Of a stretch of 16,085 bases of DNA, positions 1 to 6,615 are shown one piece after another. Below the pieces are notes generated by a model. The model had not been told where the DNA came from, did no database searches, and was given only the letters and a program-made list of their open reading frames with translations. The position numbers and the translations under genes are program-made. The DNA comes from CAXRDE01 sp964342365 (GTDB taxonomy: Bacteria; Cyanobacteriota; Sericytochromatia; UBA7694): the NCBI GenBank assembly GCA_964342365.1, contig CAYFGW010000103.1:1-16085 (forward strand), in the 5' to 3' direction. The first letter of the stretch is position 1, and the number at the start of each line of letters is the position of its first letter.

Positions 1-847
1 TCTGACGCATGATGTGGAAAAAGTCGTTTTTCTGGAACTTGATCAGGCGCGTTTTGTAAAAAGAGCGACTGACCTTAACAATATCGCGGTGGTGCAAGTA
101 TTCGTGAGCCTGACCGTCCAGGGTAATGAGTACCTCCTGAGACTGTTCCCGCAGCAGGATTTTCACCATGGTTTCTTTCCAGTCGGGAATCACCACCGAA
201 CGGTTAAACAGAGCATGAGGACAAATGGGGTTCACAATATACGCCGCCACATCGGGCAGCATAATGGGGCCACCAGAACTCATGGAATAGGCGGTAGATC
301 CGGTGGATGAAGCAATAATCAAGCCATCTGCACGGTATGTGGTAACGTATTCCCCTTCCACATAGGTGGCCAGATCAATAATATAAGAAAGGGGGTGACG
401 CATAATGGCCGCGTCGTTCAGGGCATGAAACAGTAGTCGGGACTGATAGTGCTCGTCCAACACCTCAATTTTGAGCATATTGCGCTCTTGAATGAGGTAT
501 TCTCCCGCCAGAAGTTTTTCCAAAGCCGGGTATAAATCTTCAAGGGCCGTCTCAGAAATAAAGCCCAGGGAGCCCGCATTAATACAGAGCAGAGGAATAC
601 CACGGGGTGCTAATAAACGGGCCGCATAAAGCACCGTTCCGTCTCCACCGAGTACGAGGGCCATTTTGAGGCGGGTGCCGCTGGTTTCTTTTTCAAAGGC
701 GGCATTGGACTCGTAGTGGGAGGTAAACATAAAGACATTTTCGCCCCGCTCCTCAAGCCAGCGCGCCACCTCATGGGCGATATGTTGGGTATCACATTTA
801 TAGGATTTGTAGAGATTGTAGACAATACCGATTGCCGGTGCACTCAT
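1..847 (-). CDS. nadK: NAD kinase, 3' end cut by window edge
   Basis: Phosphorylates NAD to NADP in the cytoplasm using ATP or polyphosphate, supplying the NADPH pool. I read 282 codons from an ATG at 845-847 on the minus strand down to the window edge. The family hallmarks are present: the GGDGT nucleotide motif at residues 67-71, the NAD-site segment STGSTAYSMSSGGP around 181-194, NPICPH at 206-211 and the late TLDGQ at 242-246. With a usual family length near 285-305, only the extreme C-terminus should be missing. A weak purine-rich site (AGGCAGG) lies about 8 bases before the ATG. It is transcribed divergently from the unknown gene beginning at 946, with 98 bases between them. Family assignment is secure; the only uncertainty is the unseen end. 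Confidence 0.95.
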   Translation of the reverse strand, partial: MSAPAIGIVYNLYKSYKCDTQHIAHEVARWLEERGENVFMFTSHYESNAAFEKETSGTRLKMALVLGGDGTVLYAARLLAPRGIPLLCINAGSLGFISETALEDLYPALEKLLAGEYLIQERNMLKIEVLDEHYQSRLLFHALNDAAIMRHPLSYIIDLATYVEGEYVTTYRADGLIIASSTGSTAYSMSSGGPIMLPDVAAYIVNPICPHALFNRSVVIPDWKETMVKILLREQSQEVLITLDGQAHEYLHHRDIVKVSRSFYKTRLIKFQKNDFFHIMRQ

Positions 848-933
848 CGCTTATACCTGCCTGTCACTTGCCCTTACAGCATAACATACAGAAATATTTT
901 GCTTTCCTTCCCCCAACCCATTAAAAAACCTTT

Positions 934-939
934 TACACT
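934..939 (+). promoter_or_regulatory. Possible -10 element for leaderless start of the 946 gene
   Basis: TACACT sits 6 bases before the ATG at 946, where a transcript would begin at or next to the start codon. No Shine-Dalgarno sequence is present and no convincing -35 is seen, so this is only a candidate. Confidence 0.3.
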
Positions 940-945
940 GAAATC

Positions 946-1908
946 ATGACACACACAGACTCTTCCGATACCCAATTACTCAGCGAAGCCAAATATTTGT
1001 TGGCTTTAGAAGGGTTATGCGAATACAGTAGCGAAAGCGCACTCTTTCGTCAGTACCCCAACCCACAGATGGCCATCCAAAAAGCCTTGTTAGACAGTTT
1101 TACGGGATTTAACCCGGAACAATTCCAACAGCGTTTGGCAGAAGAGAACATGACTCTTGAAGGCCCCTGGCAGTGGGAAAAGGGCAGTGCCAAGCCTATG
1201 GAAATGCTCAATACGCTCACCCGTCTGGCCCCGGAAGACGAAAAAGTGACCACCGTATTTATGCAGTGCTTACAACAGCGACGTAAATCCAGTAAATACT
1301 TACAGCAGATGCAAACGGTGTTTGAAAAATACCCCACTGAAAACAGTCTTTTTGATCTCATCATGACCTATTTGTTGCGTTGGGATATTGCCGCTGCCGA
1401 AAGTTTTTTTGAAGCTCATGTACACAAGTTAAGTAACCCGATACTGGGACGTTTTGCCAGTGCAGCAGCCACGTTCTGGAGCCTCGATAGCGATGAAGAC
1501 CTTACCCCGGCACGGGAAGCCCTCTTTGAACGGATTATGAAACATCAGTTTCAGCTCACGGGACATATCGACCGTATTCCTACTTTTGAAGAAGCCCTCA
1601 ATTTTTACAAGGCCACCGTATTCTGGTGGGGACTTAAAAAAGAACTGCCTCGCTTCGTGTTTGCCCTCAACCAATTGTTTTATCTGGAGCAAGAACAGGC
1701 GGCACTGATGTTTTTACTGGCCCGGGATCAGTTTCAACAGAAACAGGGACTCAAAGAAACCCTGGGACAAAACTATATGGCCGCCACGCGCCGCCTTTTG
1801 CAATGGTTCTTTTACACTCTCCTCGATGATCTCAAAGGCGTTCGTGAACTCAAAGCCTTTATGCAGCCTCTTTGGAAGCGAAACACCCGTTGGGAATCTT
1901 TTGCCTGA
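946..1908 (+). CDS. Unrecognised helical cytoplasmic protein
   Basis: A 320-residue protein that I do not recognise. It has no signal peptide, no clear membrane segment and no catalytic motif that I can name. The sequence is rich in Leu, Phe, Gln, Glu and aromatic residues, and most of it looks alpha-helical, with successive amphipathic stretches (for example residues 105-160 and 215-310). An alpha-solenoid or TPR-like fold is possible but I see no clean repeat. There is no Shine-Dalgarno sequence before the ATG. Instead a TACACT hexamer ends 6 bases upstream, so translation may start on a leaderless message. It is followed after 33 bases by a dienelactone-hydrolase-like gene with its own ribosome site, so co-regulation is uncertain. 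Base composition matches the neighbours. The gene is probably real because the frame is long and the spacing sensible; function unknown. Confidence 0.75.
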   Translation: MTHTDSSDTQLLSEAKYLLALEGLCEYSSESALFRQYPNPQMAIQKALLDSFTGFNPEQFQQRLAEENMTLEGPWQWEKGSAKPMEMLNTLTRLAPEDEKVTTVFMQCLQQRRKSSKYLQQMQTVFEKYPTENSLFDLIMTYLLRWDIAAAESFFEAHVHKLSNPILGRFASAAATFWSLDSDEDLTPAREALFERIMKHQFQLTGHIDRIPTFEEALNFYKATVFWWGLKKELPRFVFALNQLFYLEQEQAALMFLLARDQFQQKQGLKETLGQNYMAATRRLLQWFFYTLLDDLKGVRELKAFMQPLWKRNTRWESFA

Positions 1909-1916
1909 TCCTGCGG

Positions 1917-1938
1917 TAGGATATGTAAAAAAGGATGA
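1917..1938 (+). promoter_or_regulatory. Possible -10 (TAGGAT) and ribosome binding site of the hydrolase gene
   Basis: TAGGAT at 1917-1922 resembles a -10 box, and AAGGATGA at 1931-1938 is a good Shine-Dalgarno sequence just before the ATG at 1942. The -35 is not obvious. Confidence 0.35.
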
Positions 1939-1941
1939 TTT

Positions 1942-2745
1942 ATGTTAAAACCACTTGCCATGGCACTGAGTGTGCTGATGTTATTGCCCACGGCGGTTCA
2001 GGCCGAACTGATCAAAAACAATATTGACTACGTGCATAATGGAGACAAACTCCAGGGCTATCTGGTCTATGACACCGATCATGTAAAGGGCGCTAAAAAA
2101 GCACCCGGAGCCCTGGTTTATCACGCCTGGATGGGTATTGGTGAACACGAAAGACAGTGGGCTGACGATCTGGCGCGGGCAGGCTATGTGGTGTTTGCCC
2201 CGGATATTTATGGCAAGGGCGTTCGTCCGTCAACGCCGAAGGCAGCGGGTCAAGAATCCAAAAAGTACAAAGAGAATCCTGAACTCATGCGGGGCAGAGC
2301 CCTGGCCGGTTTAAAACAATTGCAACAACAACCCTGGGTCAACCCCGATCAGATTGGTGCTCTGGGTTTTTGCTTTGGTGGCGGTGTGGCTTTAGAACTG
2401 GCCCGCAGCGGAGCCCCCGTCAACGCCACCATAAGTTTACACGGCGATCTCAAAACCCAGAACCCCGACGATGCCAAACGCATCACGGGCTCCGTGCTGG
2501 CCCTGCACGGAGCAGCAGATCCTTATGTACCCATGAAAGAAGTGGTTGCTTTCCAGCAGGAAATGGAAGGGGCCAACGTGAACTGGCAGATGCAGCTCTA
2601 CGGGGGAGCGGTCCACGCCTTTACGGATCCCGGAGCAGGAAACAACCCTTCTACCGGTGCCGCCTATAACGCTGTGGCCGCACGCCGCGCATGGAACGAC
2701 ACCCTGAGATTTTTACTGAAAAATGTGTCTCCGGTAGACGCCTGA
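1942..2745 (+). CDS. Exported dienelactone hydrolase family protein
   Basis: An alpha/beta hydrolase of the dienelactone hydrolase family, 267 residues. Residues 1-21 form a signal peptide (basic start, hydrophobic core, AVQA cleavage site before Glu22), so the enzyme should act in the periplasm or outside. The nucleophile elbow is GFCFGG with Cys144; the acid is probably Asp193 in LHGAADPYVP and the base His225 in GGAVHAF. Together these give the Cys-Asp-His triad typical of this family. Substrate is unknown: family members hydrolyse lactones and other esters, and exported relatives are often poorly characterised. A good ribosome site (AAGGATGA, 1931-1938) precedes the ATG by 3 bases. The stop overlaps the start of the next gene (TGATG), so the two are translationally coupled. 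Family confident, substrate not known. Confidence 0.9.
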   Translation: MLKPLAMALSVLMLLPTAVQAELIKNNIDYVHNGDKLQGYLVYDTDHVKGAKKAPGALVYHAWMGIGEHERQWADDLARAGYVVFAPDIYGKGVRPSTPKAAGQESKKYKENPELMRGRALAGLKQLQQQPWVNPDQIGALGFCFGGGVALELARSGAPVNATISLHGDLKTQNPDDAKRITGSVLALHGAADPYVPMKEVVAFQQEMEGANVNWQMQLYGGAVHAFTDPGAGNNPSTGAAYNAVAARRAWNDTLRFLLKNVSPVDA

Positions 2746-3389
2746 TGGTGGTCAATAAAAGCACGCGCCGTGTGGCGCTGGGTGGCCTGACGCTGGGCGG
2801 AATCATGTTTGGCATCGCCAGTTTGCTTGTGCTGCGTCAGCGCTACGCCCATCGGGGGGCCAGCGGCGCCGAAAAGCGCTACCCTCTGGTCGCGCCCGGT
2901 TATGTACAACATAGCGTCAGAGCCCTTGATATCCGGGCCACCCCTGCAGACGTGTTTGCCTGGCTCAAACAACTGGGCCAGGACAAGGGCGGCTTTTATT
3001 CTTATGCCGCCTTAGAAAACCTGCTGGGCCTGGGTATTCAAAACACAGATCGCATTCACCCGGAATGGCAAAGCCTGAAAAAAGGAGACGCGGTACAGTT
3101 TGCTGCTCGCCCTGAGGTAAAAGCTGCGGTGACCGCCCTGAACGAAAATCGACATCTTCAGCTCCAGTTTGGGAGTGAAAACATGCACTTTTCCTGGGAT
3201 TTCCACCTCTTTAGCACCGCTGATGGTTATGGCCCCAAAACCCGCCTGGTGGTGGCTACGGGCTTGAAAGGCTCTTCACGGACCCACGCTTTCTGGCGCT
3301 GGCTGGGAGATTTGCCCCACGGGATTATGGAATGGGGCCTTCTCAGAGGGGTTCAAAAGCGTGCGGAACTCTACCCCACCGAACGCTAG
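2745..3389 (+). CDS. Membrane-anchored SRPBCC-like protein
   Basis: I choose the ATG at 2745, which overlaps the previous stop (TGATG), giving 214 residues. An in-frame ATG at 2691 would overlap the hydrolase by 55 bases and add a polar N-terminus without a ribosome site. The protein opens with a basic patch and one hydrophobic segment (about residues 9-29), probably a membrane anchor, then a soluble domain. The stretch TPADVFAWLKQLGQDKGGFYSYAALENL continuing to DRIHPEWQSLKKGD (split here at natural breaks) resembles SRPBCC/START-like lipid- or ligand-binding proteins found in many bacteria. No catalytic residues are evident; such proteins bind hydrophobic ligands in a deep cavity. It is coupled to the exported hydrolase, suggesting a shared envelope function. 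Its stop overlaps the stop of the convergent rlmB gene. Confidence 0.75.
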   Translation: MVVNKSTRRVALGGLTLGGIMFGIASLLVLRQRYAHRGASGAEKRYPLVAPGYVQHSVRALDIRATPADVFAWLKQLGQDKGGFYSYAALENLLGLGIQNTDRIHPEWQSLKKGDAVQFAARPEVKAAVTALNENRHLQLQFGSENMHFSWDFHLFSTADGYGPKTRLVVATGLKGSSRTHAFWRWLGDLPHGIMEWGLLRGVQKRAELYPTER

Positions 3390-4126
3390 CCCGCCAGTCG
3401 CTGACGCACCACCTCGTACATGGTGACCGCTGCCGCCACAGAGGCGTTCAGAGAACGGGTGGCCTGCATGGGAATGTGTAGGAGTTGATCACAATGCTTT
3501 TCCACGTTGGGGCGTAACCCCTTGTGTTCATTGCCAATCACTAGCACGATAGGACCCGTCAGATTGGTTTTGTACAGCGGTTGACCCGGTGCCAAAGATA
3601 ACCCCATGCACCACATTTGCTCTGCCTGCAGTTCTTTGAGGGTGCGGGAAATATTGGTCACTTGCAGCACCGGAATTTGCTCAATGGCTCCCGCGGAGGA
3701 TTTAGCCACGGTTTCTGACAGCCCCACGCTGCCGTTTTTGGGAATAATCACCCCGTGTACGCCCGCCGCTTCGGCGGTGCGCAGAATCGCTCCTAAATTG
3801 TGAGGGTCCTGAATTTGATCCAGCACCAGCACAAAGGGATCGGCCTCCTGATTTTTGAGATCTTGAAGCCACTGATCCCAGTCAGCATAGGTATAGGCCC
3901 CGGTTTCCGCCACCACACCCTGGTGAGAGACCTCAGGCAACATCTGACTCAGTTTCTGAGACGGTACCATAGTGACAGGCACCGCCGCCGCTTTGGCCAG
4001 ACTCTTAAATTCTCGTAAAATATGGGGTTTGAGGCTCTGGGACAGCCAGAGTTTGTACACCTGACGTTCTGACTGCAGAGCTTCTTTTACCACATGGCGC
4101 CCGTAAATCCGCTGAAAGTCCGTCAT
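3386..4126 (-). CDS. rlmB: 23S rRNA 2'-O-methyltransferase, RlmB/TrmH type
   Basis: SpoU-family RNA ribose methyltransferase using S-adenosylmethionine; RlmB methylates a guanosine in domain V of 23S rRNA. The 246 residues match the family length. An N-terminal substrate-binding domain (about 5-78, beginning IYGRHVVKEAL) is followed by the knotted catalytic domain. Its three motifs are visible: DQIQDPHNLGAILRTAEAAG (103-122, with Asn110 and Arg116), VIGNEHKGL (196-204, Glu200) and IPMQATRSLNASVAAAV (218-234, Ser225 and Asn227). The start ATG overlaps the upstream carrier-protein stop (ATGA), so it is probably the last gene of the rpiB-deoC operon. Genome context does not explain this pairing; it looks like a housekeeping gene riding at the operon end. 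Exact target nucleotide is inferred from the family. Confidence 0.92.
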   Translation of the reverse strand: MTDFQRIYGRHVVKEALQSERQVYKLWLSQSLKPHILREFKSLAKAAAVPVTMVPSQKLSQMLPEVSHQGVVAETGAYTYADWDQWLQDLKNQEADPFVLVLDQIQDPHNLGAILRTAEAAGVHGVIIPKNGSVGLSETVAKSSAGAIEQIPVLQVTNISRTLKELQAEQMWCMGLSLAPGQPLYKTNLTGPIVLVIGNEHKGLRPNVEKHCDQLLHIPMQATRSLNASVAAAVTMYEVVRQRLAG

Positions 4127-4647
4127 GATTCAGTATCCTCAGTTTCGGCATCCTCTGTTTGCAGCTGAATGAGCACCTGCTCATTGCTCACCTGGTCTCC
4201 GGCGACGCAGTGAACACTTTCCACCACACCGTCACGAGGGGCCGTCAGGGCGGTTTCCATTTTCATGGACTCTAAAATCACCAGGGTATCACCAAGGGTC
4301 ACGGTTTGCCCCGGCTGCACGTTGACTTGAATCACTTTACCGGTCAGAGGAGCCTGCACCTGATCTGCCGCTGCCGCCCCTTGCTCTGCGGCCGCGCGCG
4401 TTTGTTTTTGCAGCACGTAGTAACGGCCCTCAAACTGCACCTGATAACGGTCCACCATCTGGTGAATATACACCGGGCGCTGATGATGTCCCTGCTTTAG
4501 CAGGTAATGAGCACCTTCCACATGCTGAAGTTCCAGGGTGACTTCATCGGCCTGGTCTGCGTGGGTAATCTTAAAGGCGTGAGTGTTTAAGGCTTCTGCT
4601 TCAAACAGCTCAGGAATAACGGGGGAAAGGGCTTTAAAAATGGCCAT
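4123..4647 (-). CDS. Biotin/lipoyl attachment domain carrier protein (acyl-CoA carboxylase BCCP-like)
   Basis: A 174-residue biotin carboxyl carrier-type protein. The C-terminal domain (about 96-166) is a biotinyl-lipoyl fold with the attachment motif ESMKMET, in which Lys129 should carry biotin. It is preceded by APLTGKVIQVNVQPGQTV, the usual first strand-turn of the domain. The N-terminal half (about 1-85) resembles the beta-rich domain preceding the carrier domain in acyl-CoA carboxylase alpha subunits, rather than the Pro/Ala linker of an AccB. It could serve acetyl-, propionyl- or another acyl-CoA carboxylase, or a decarboxylase. No biotin carboxylase or carboxyltransferase gene is in view. 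The ribosome site is poor: AAAGGA lies some 20 bases upstream, so the start is a little uncertain. It overlaps rlmB by 4 bases and follows deoC after 37 bases. A short acidic tail (DAETEDTES) ends the protein. Confidence 0.88.
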   Translation of the reverse strand: MAIFKALSPVIPELFEAEALNTHAFKITHADQADEVTLELQHVEGAHYLLKQGHHQRPVYIHQMVDRYQVQFEGRYYVLQKQTRAAAEQGAAAADQVQAPLTGKVIQVNVQPGQTVTLGDTLVILESMKMETALTAPRDGVVESVHCVAGDQVSNEQVLIQLQTEDAETEDTES

Positions 4648-4684
4648 ATTTGGATTACTTGAATATTTCCTTTAGTATTGTGTC

Positions 4685-6037
4685 TTAGTATTTTTCTTTA
4701 CTTTGAGTGGGCGCATCCCCCCGGGCAATAGCAATGGAAGCACTGGCGCCAATGCGCGTGGCACCCGCTTTGATCATCTTGAGGGCTTTTTCCTGATCGC
4801 GAATCCCGCCGGAGGCTTTCACCTCCATGCCGGGTCTGACCGTACGGCGCATGAGGGATACATCGGCTTCGGTAGCCCCCGAAGGCCCGAAGCCTGTAGA
4901 TGTCTTCACAAAGTGGGCCCCTGCTTTTTCACTGAGTTGGCAGGCCAGTACTTTTTCAGCATCGTTGAGGAGAGCGGTTTCTAAAATCACTTTTACGGTT
5001 TTGCCACGGGCCGCCTGCACCACCGCGCGAATATCCGCTTCTACCTTGGCAGCATTCTGACTTTTGAGGGCTCCCACATTAATCACCATGTCAATTTCGT
5101 CAGCACCGGCGGCAATAGCGTTTCGGGTTTCGTCAGCCTTGGTTTGCGAATCGGTGGCCCCCAGAGGAAAGCCCACCACCGTACACACCATCACGTCACA
5201 GCCTTTGAGTAATTCTGCTGCTAAAGGTACATTACTGGGATTCACACACACAGAGGCGAATTTGTACTCACGGGCCTCAGCACAGAGTTTGCGCACCTGT
5301 GCTTCGGTGGAGTCAGCTTTGAGCAACGTATGGTCAATCATGCCCGCAATGTCCTGCGGCACGTTATGAATATCTCCTAAAGCAGCTCCCACACGCTGGG
5401 CACCCATGGCCATGACCTGACGAATGCGCTCATTAGAAATGATGGGGCCACCCTTTTGCGGAGCGGGCTGCTGCGCGGGTGTAGGAGGCAATACCGGTGT
5501 GGGGGGCAGCGGAAAAATGCGCGACAGTTCACGCAGATCTCCCAGACGGATTCCCATGGCTTCTAATTTCTGGGTGTCTATGCCGTCCCAGTGGGTATCT
5601 AAAAGCATGACGGGCTTATTCTGCTGTAAAGCCTCCACCGCCAGAGCAGAGGGTAAATACTGGCGATTCATAGCTTTGAGTTTTTGCATCAGCGGACGAC
5701 TGGCCCCCAGAATCACCACGCGATCGTGGCTCGAAACCAGTGATTTGGCTGATTTCACGGTATCAGCGGCATCAAACGATACAAAAGAGACCGCATCCAG
5801 GGCGGCTCTGGAGGACGGCCACACGCTTCTGGCCCAGCGAGGGGCCATGAGATTCAGAGAGGCTTTCTGTTGCCAGGATTCCAACTCACCGAGGATATCC
5901 GCCAGGGGCAAATCAGAACGGTTTAATAAAATGAGCATCCGCTTATGGGGCACAGCAGAAGACTGAGGCCCCTGTTGGAGCATCATTTCTCCCATCAATT
6001 CTTTCACGACTTCGCGGGTGATATGTTCAATATTCAT
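4685..6037 (-). CDS. deoC: Deoxyribose-phosphate aldolase fused to N-terminal flavoprotein-like domain and encapsulation-like helix
   Basis: A 450-residue protein, nearly twice the usual ~220-260 of DeoC. Residues 1-20 form an amphipathic helix (hydrophobic Ile3, Ile6, Val10, Leu14, Met18 on one face; Glu4, Arg8, Lys12 opposite), followed by a polar linker to about 31. Residues 32-170 look like an alpha/beta flavoprotein-type domain (strands MLILLN, VVILGA, KPVMLLD). A Pro-rich linker (175-195) leads to a complete class I aldolase (200-440) with Schiff-base Lys378 in HFVKTSTGF, Lys407 in VKASGGI and Asp316 in DEIDMVI. The aldolase cleaves 2-deoxyribose 5-phosphate to acetaldehyde and glyceraldehyde 3-phosphate. 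The N-terminal helix plus linker matches bacterial-microcompartment encapsulation peptides; this is inference, since no shell gene is in view. The start ATG overlaps the rpiB-like stop by 4 bases. Confidence 0.93.
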   Translation of the reverse strand: MNIEHITREVVKELMGEMMLQQGPQSSAVPHKRMLILLNRSDLPLADILGELESWQQKASLNLMAPRWARSVWPSSRAALDAVSFVSFDAADTVKSAKSLVSSHDRVVILGASRPLMQKLKAMNRQYLPSALAVEALQQNKPVMLLDTHWDGIDTQKLEAMGIRLGDLRELSRIFPLPPTPVLPPTPAQQPAPQKGGPIISNERIRQVMAMGAQRVGAALGDIHNVPQDIAGMIDHTLLKADSTEAQVRKLCAEAREYKFASVCVNPSNVPLAAELLKGCDVMVCTVVGFPLGATDSQTKADETRNAIAAGADEIDMVINVGALKSQNAAKVEADIRAVVQAARGKTVKVILETALLNDAEKVLACQLSEKAGAHFVKTSTGFGPSGATEADVSLMRRTVRPGMEVKASGGIRDQEKALKMIKAGATRIGASASIAIARGDAPTQSKEKY

Positions 6038-6495
6038 GAGCGTGTGTATCCGTAAATTTGTTGTTCAAGGCGAGTGATTTTGTCAATGCGAGGCTGATGA
6101 CGTTCTTCAAAAGGAGTGTTCAAAAACACCTTCACAATTTCTTTGGCCAGCATATCCCCGATAATACGCGCCCCCAGGGTCAGCACATTGGCCTGATTAT
6201 GGGCGCGGGCATTGCGAGCGGCAAATAAGTCATTGCATACCGCAGCCCGAATGCCCGGCAGCTTGTTGGCCACCATGGAGGAACCCAGTCCGGCACCGTC
6301 TAAGATAATGCCCGTGGCAAAACGTCCCTCGGCCACCGCAGCGGCCACCAGAAAGGCAAAGTCAGGATAATCCACAGAGTCGGCGCTGTGGGTTCCAAAA
6401 TCCACCACATCATAGTGCAGTTCGTTTTTGATATAGTCTTTGAGTTGTTCTTTAAGGGCGAATCCGCCGTGATCGCTTCCAATGGCTATTTGCAT
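6034..6495 (-). CDS. RpiB/LacAB-family sugar-phosphate isomerase with Cys-to-Asp active-site change
   Basis: A 153-residue member of the RpiB/LacA/LacB family, which interconverts aldose and ketose phosphates such as ribose 5-phosphate and ribulose 5-phosphate. I start at the ATG 6493-6495 (MQIAIGSDHGG), which matches the conserved family N-terminus; an in-frame ATG at 6550-6552 would add 19 residues of non-family sequence. Phosphate/active-site residues Asp8, His9 and His99 (RAHNQANV) are kept. Where E. coli RpiB has ICGTG with catalytic Cys66, this protein reads LDGAG: Asp66 replaces the Cys and Ala68 the Thr. The usual base is therefore missing, although Asp could act in its place. It starts the operon with deoC (ATGA overlap), a pairing known from sugar-phosphate-type microcompartment loci. 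No Shine-Dalgarno; an extended -10 lies 5 bases upstream. Confidence 0.9.
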   Translation of the reverse strand: MQIAIGSDHGGFALKEQLKDYIKNELHYDVVDFGTHSADSVDYPDFAFLVAAAVAEGRFATGIILDGAGLGSSMVANKLPGIRAAVCNDLFAARNARAHNQANVLTLGARIIGDMLAKEIVKVFLNTPFEERHQPRIDKITRLEQQIYGYTRS

Positions 6496-6500
6496 GCTAC

Positions 6501-6509
6501 ATTCTACCA
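6501..6509 (-). promoter_or_regulatory. Extended -10 promoter element of the rpiB-deoC operon, leaderless arrangement
   Basis: On the minus strand TGG-TAGAAT ends 5 bases before the rpiB-like ATG. The TG extension could offset the poor -35. Transcription would start at or beside the start codon, and no Shine-Dalgarno sequence is present. Inferred from spacing only. Confidence 0.5.
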
Positions 6510-6539
6510 CCCGGTCCGGAGGTTTGTGGAAAAACCACC

Positions 6540-6568
6540 TTGTGAGTGGCATATATAATGTGGCACAA
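6540..6568 (+). promoter_or_regulatory. hemH promoter -10 (TATAAT) flanked by direct repeats
   Basis: A perfect TATAAT at 6554-6559 should start a message about 50 bases before hemH. Two GTGGCA direct repeats (6546-6551 and 6560-6565) flank it, and TTGTG (6540-6544) pairs with CACAA (6564-6568) as an inverted repeat. The -35 region is poor. The arrangement could be an operator; the regulator is unknown. Confidence 0.45.
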
Positions 6569-6615
6569 CATAGATAAGAAGTGATCAGGAAGAAGTTATC
6601 AGGAGCTAATTTTAT

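Noticed and set aside
2691..2747. Longer start for the SRPBCC-like gene at 2691
   Set aside because: It would overlap the hydrolase by 55 bases and add a polar segment before the anchor; the TGATG junction at 2745 is the more natural start.
4648..4684. Alternative upstream start for the carrier protein near its AAAGGA
   Set aside because: No ATG, GTG or TTG lies in frame between that purine run and the ATG at 4647, so the later ATG was kept despite the long spacing.
5424..5966. Plus-strand open frame of 180 residues inside deoC
   Set aside because: It lies opposite a gene with clear aldolase motifs, has Arg/Ser/Cys-rich composition and no family signal, and is a reading-frame shadow.
6496..6552. 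Longer start for the rpiB-like gene at 6552
   Set aside because: The 19 extra residues do not match the RpiB family, whose conserved start is the MQIAIGSDHGG segment; the promoter-like element lies within this stretch.
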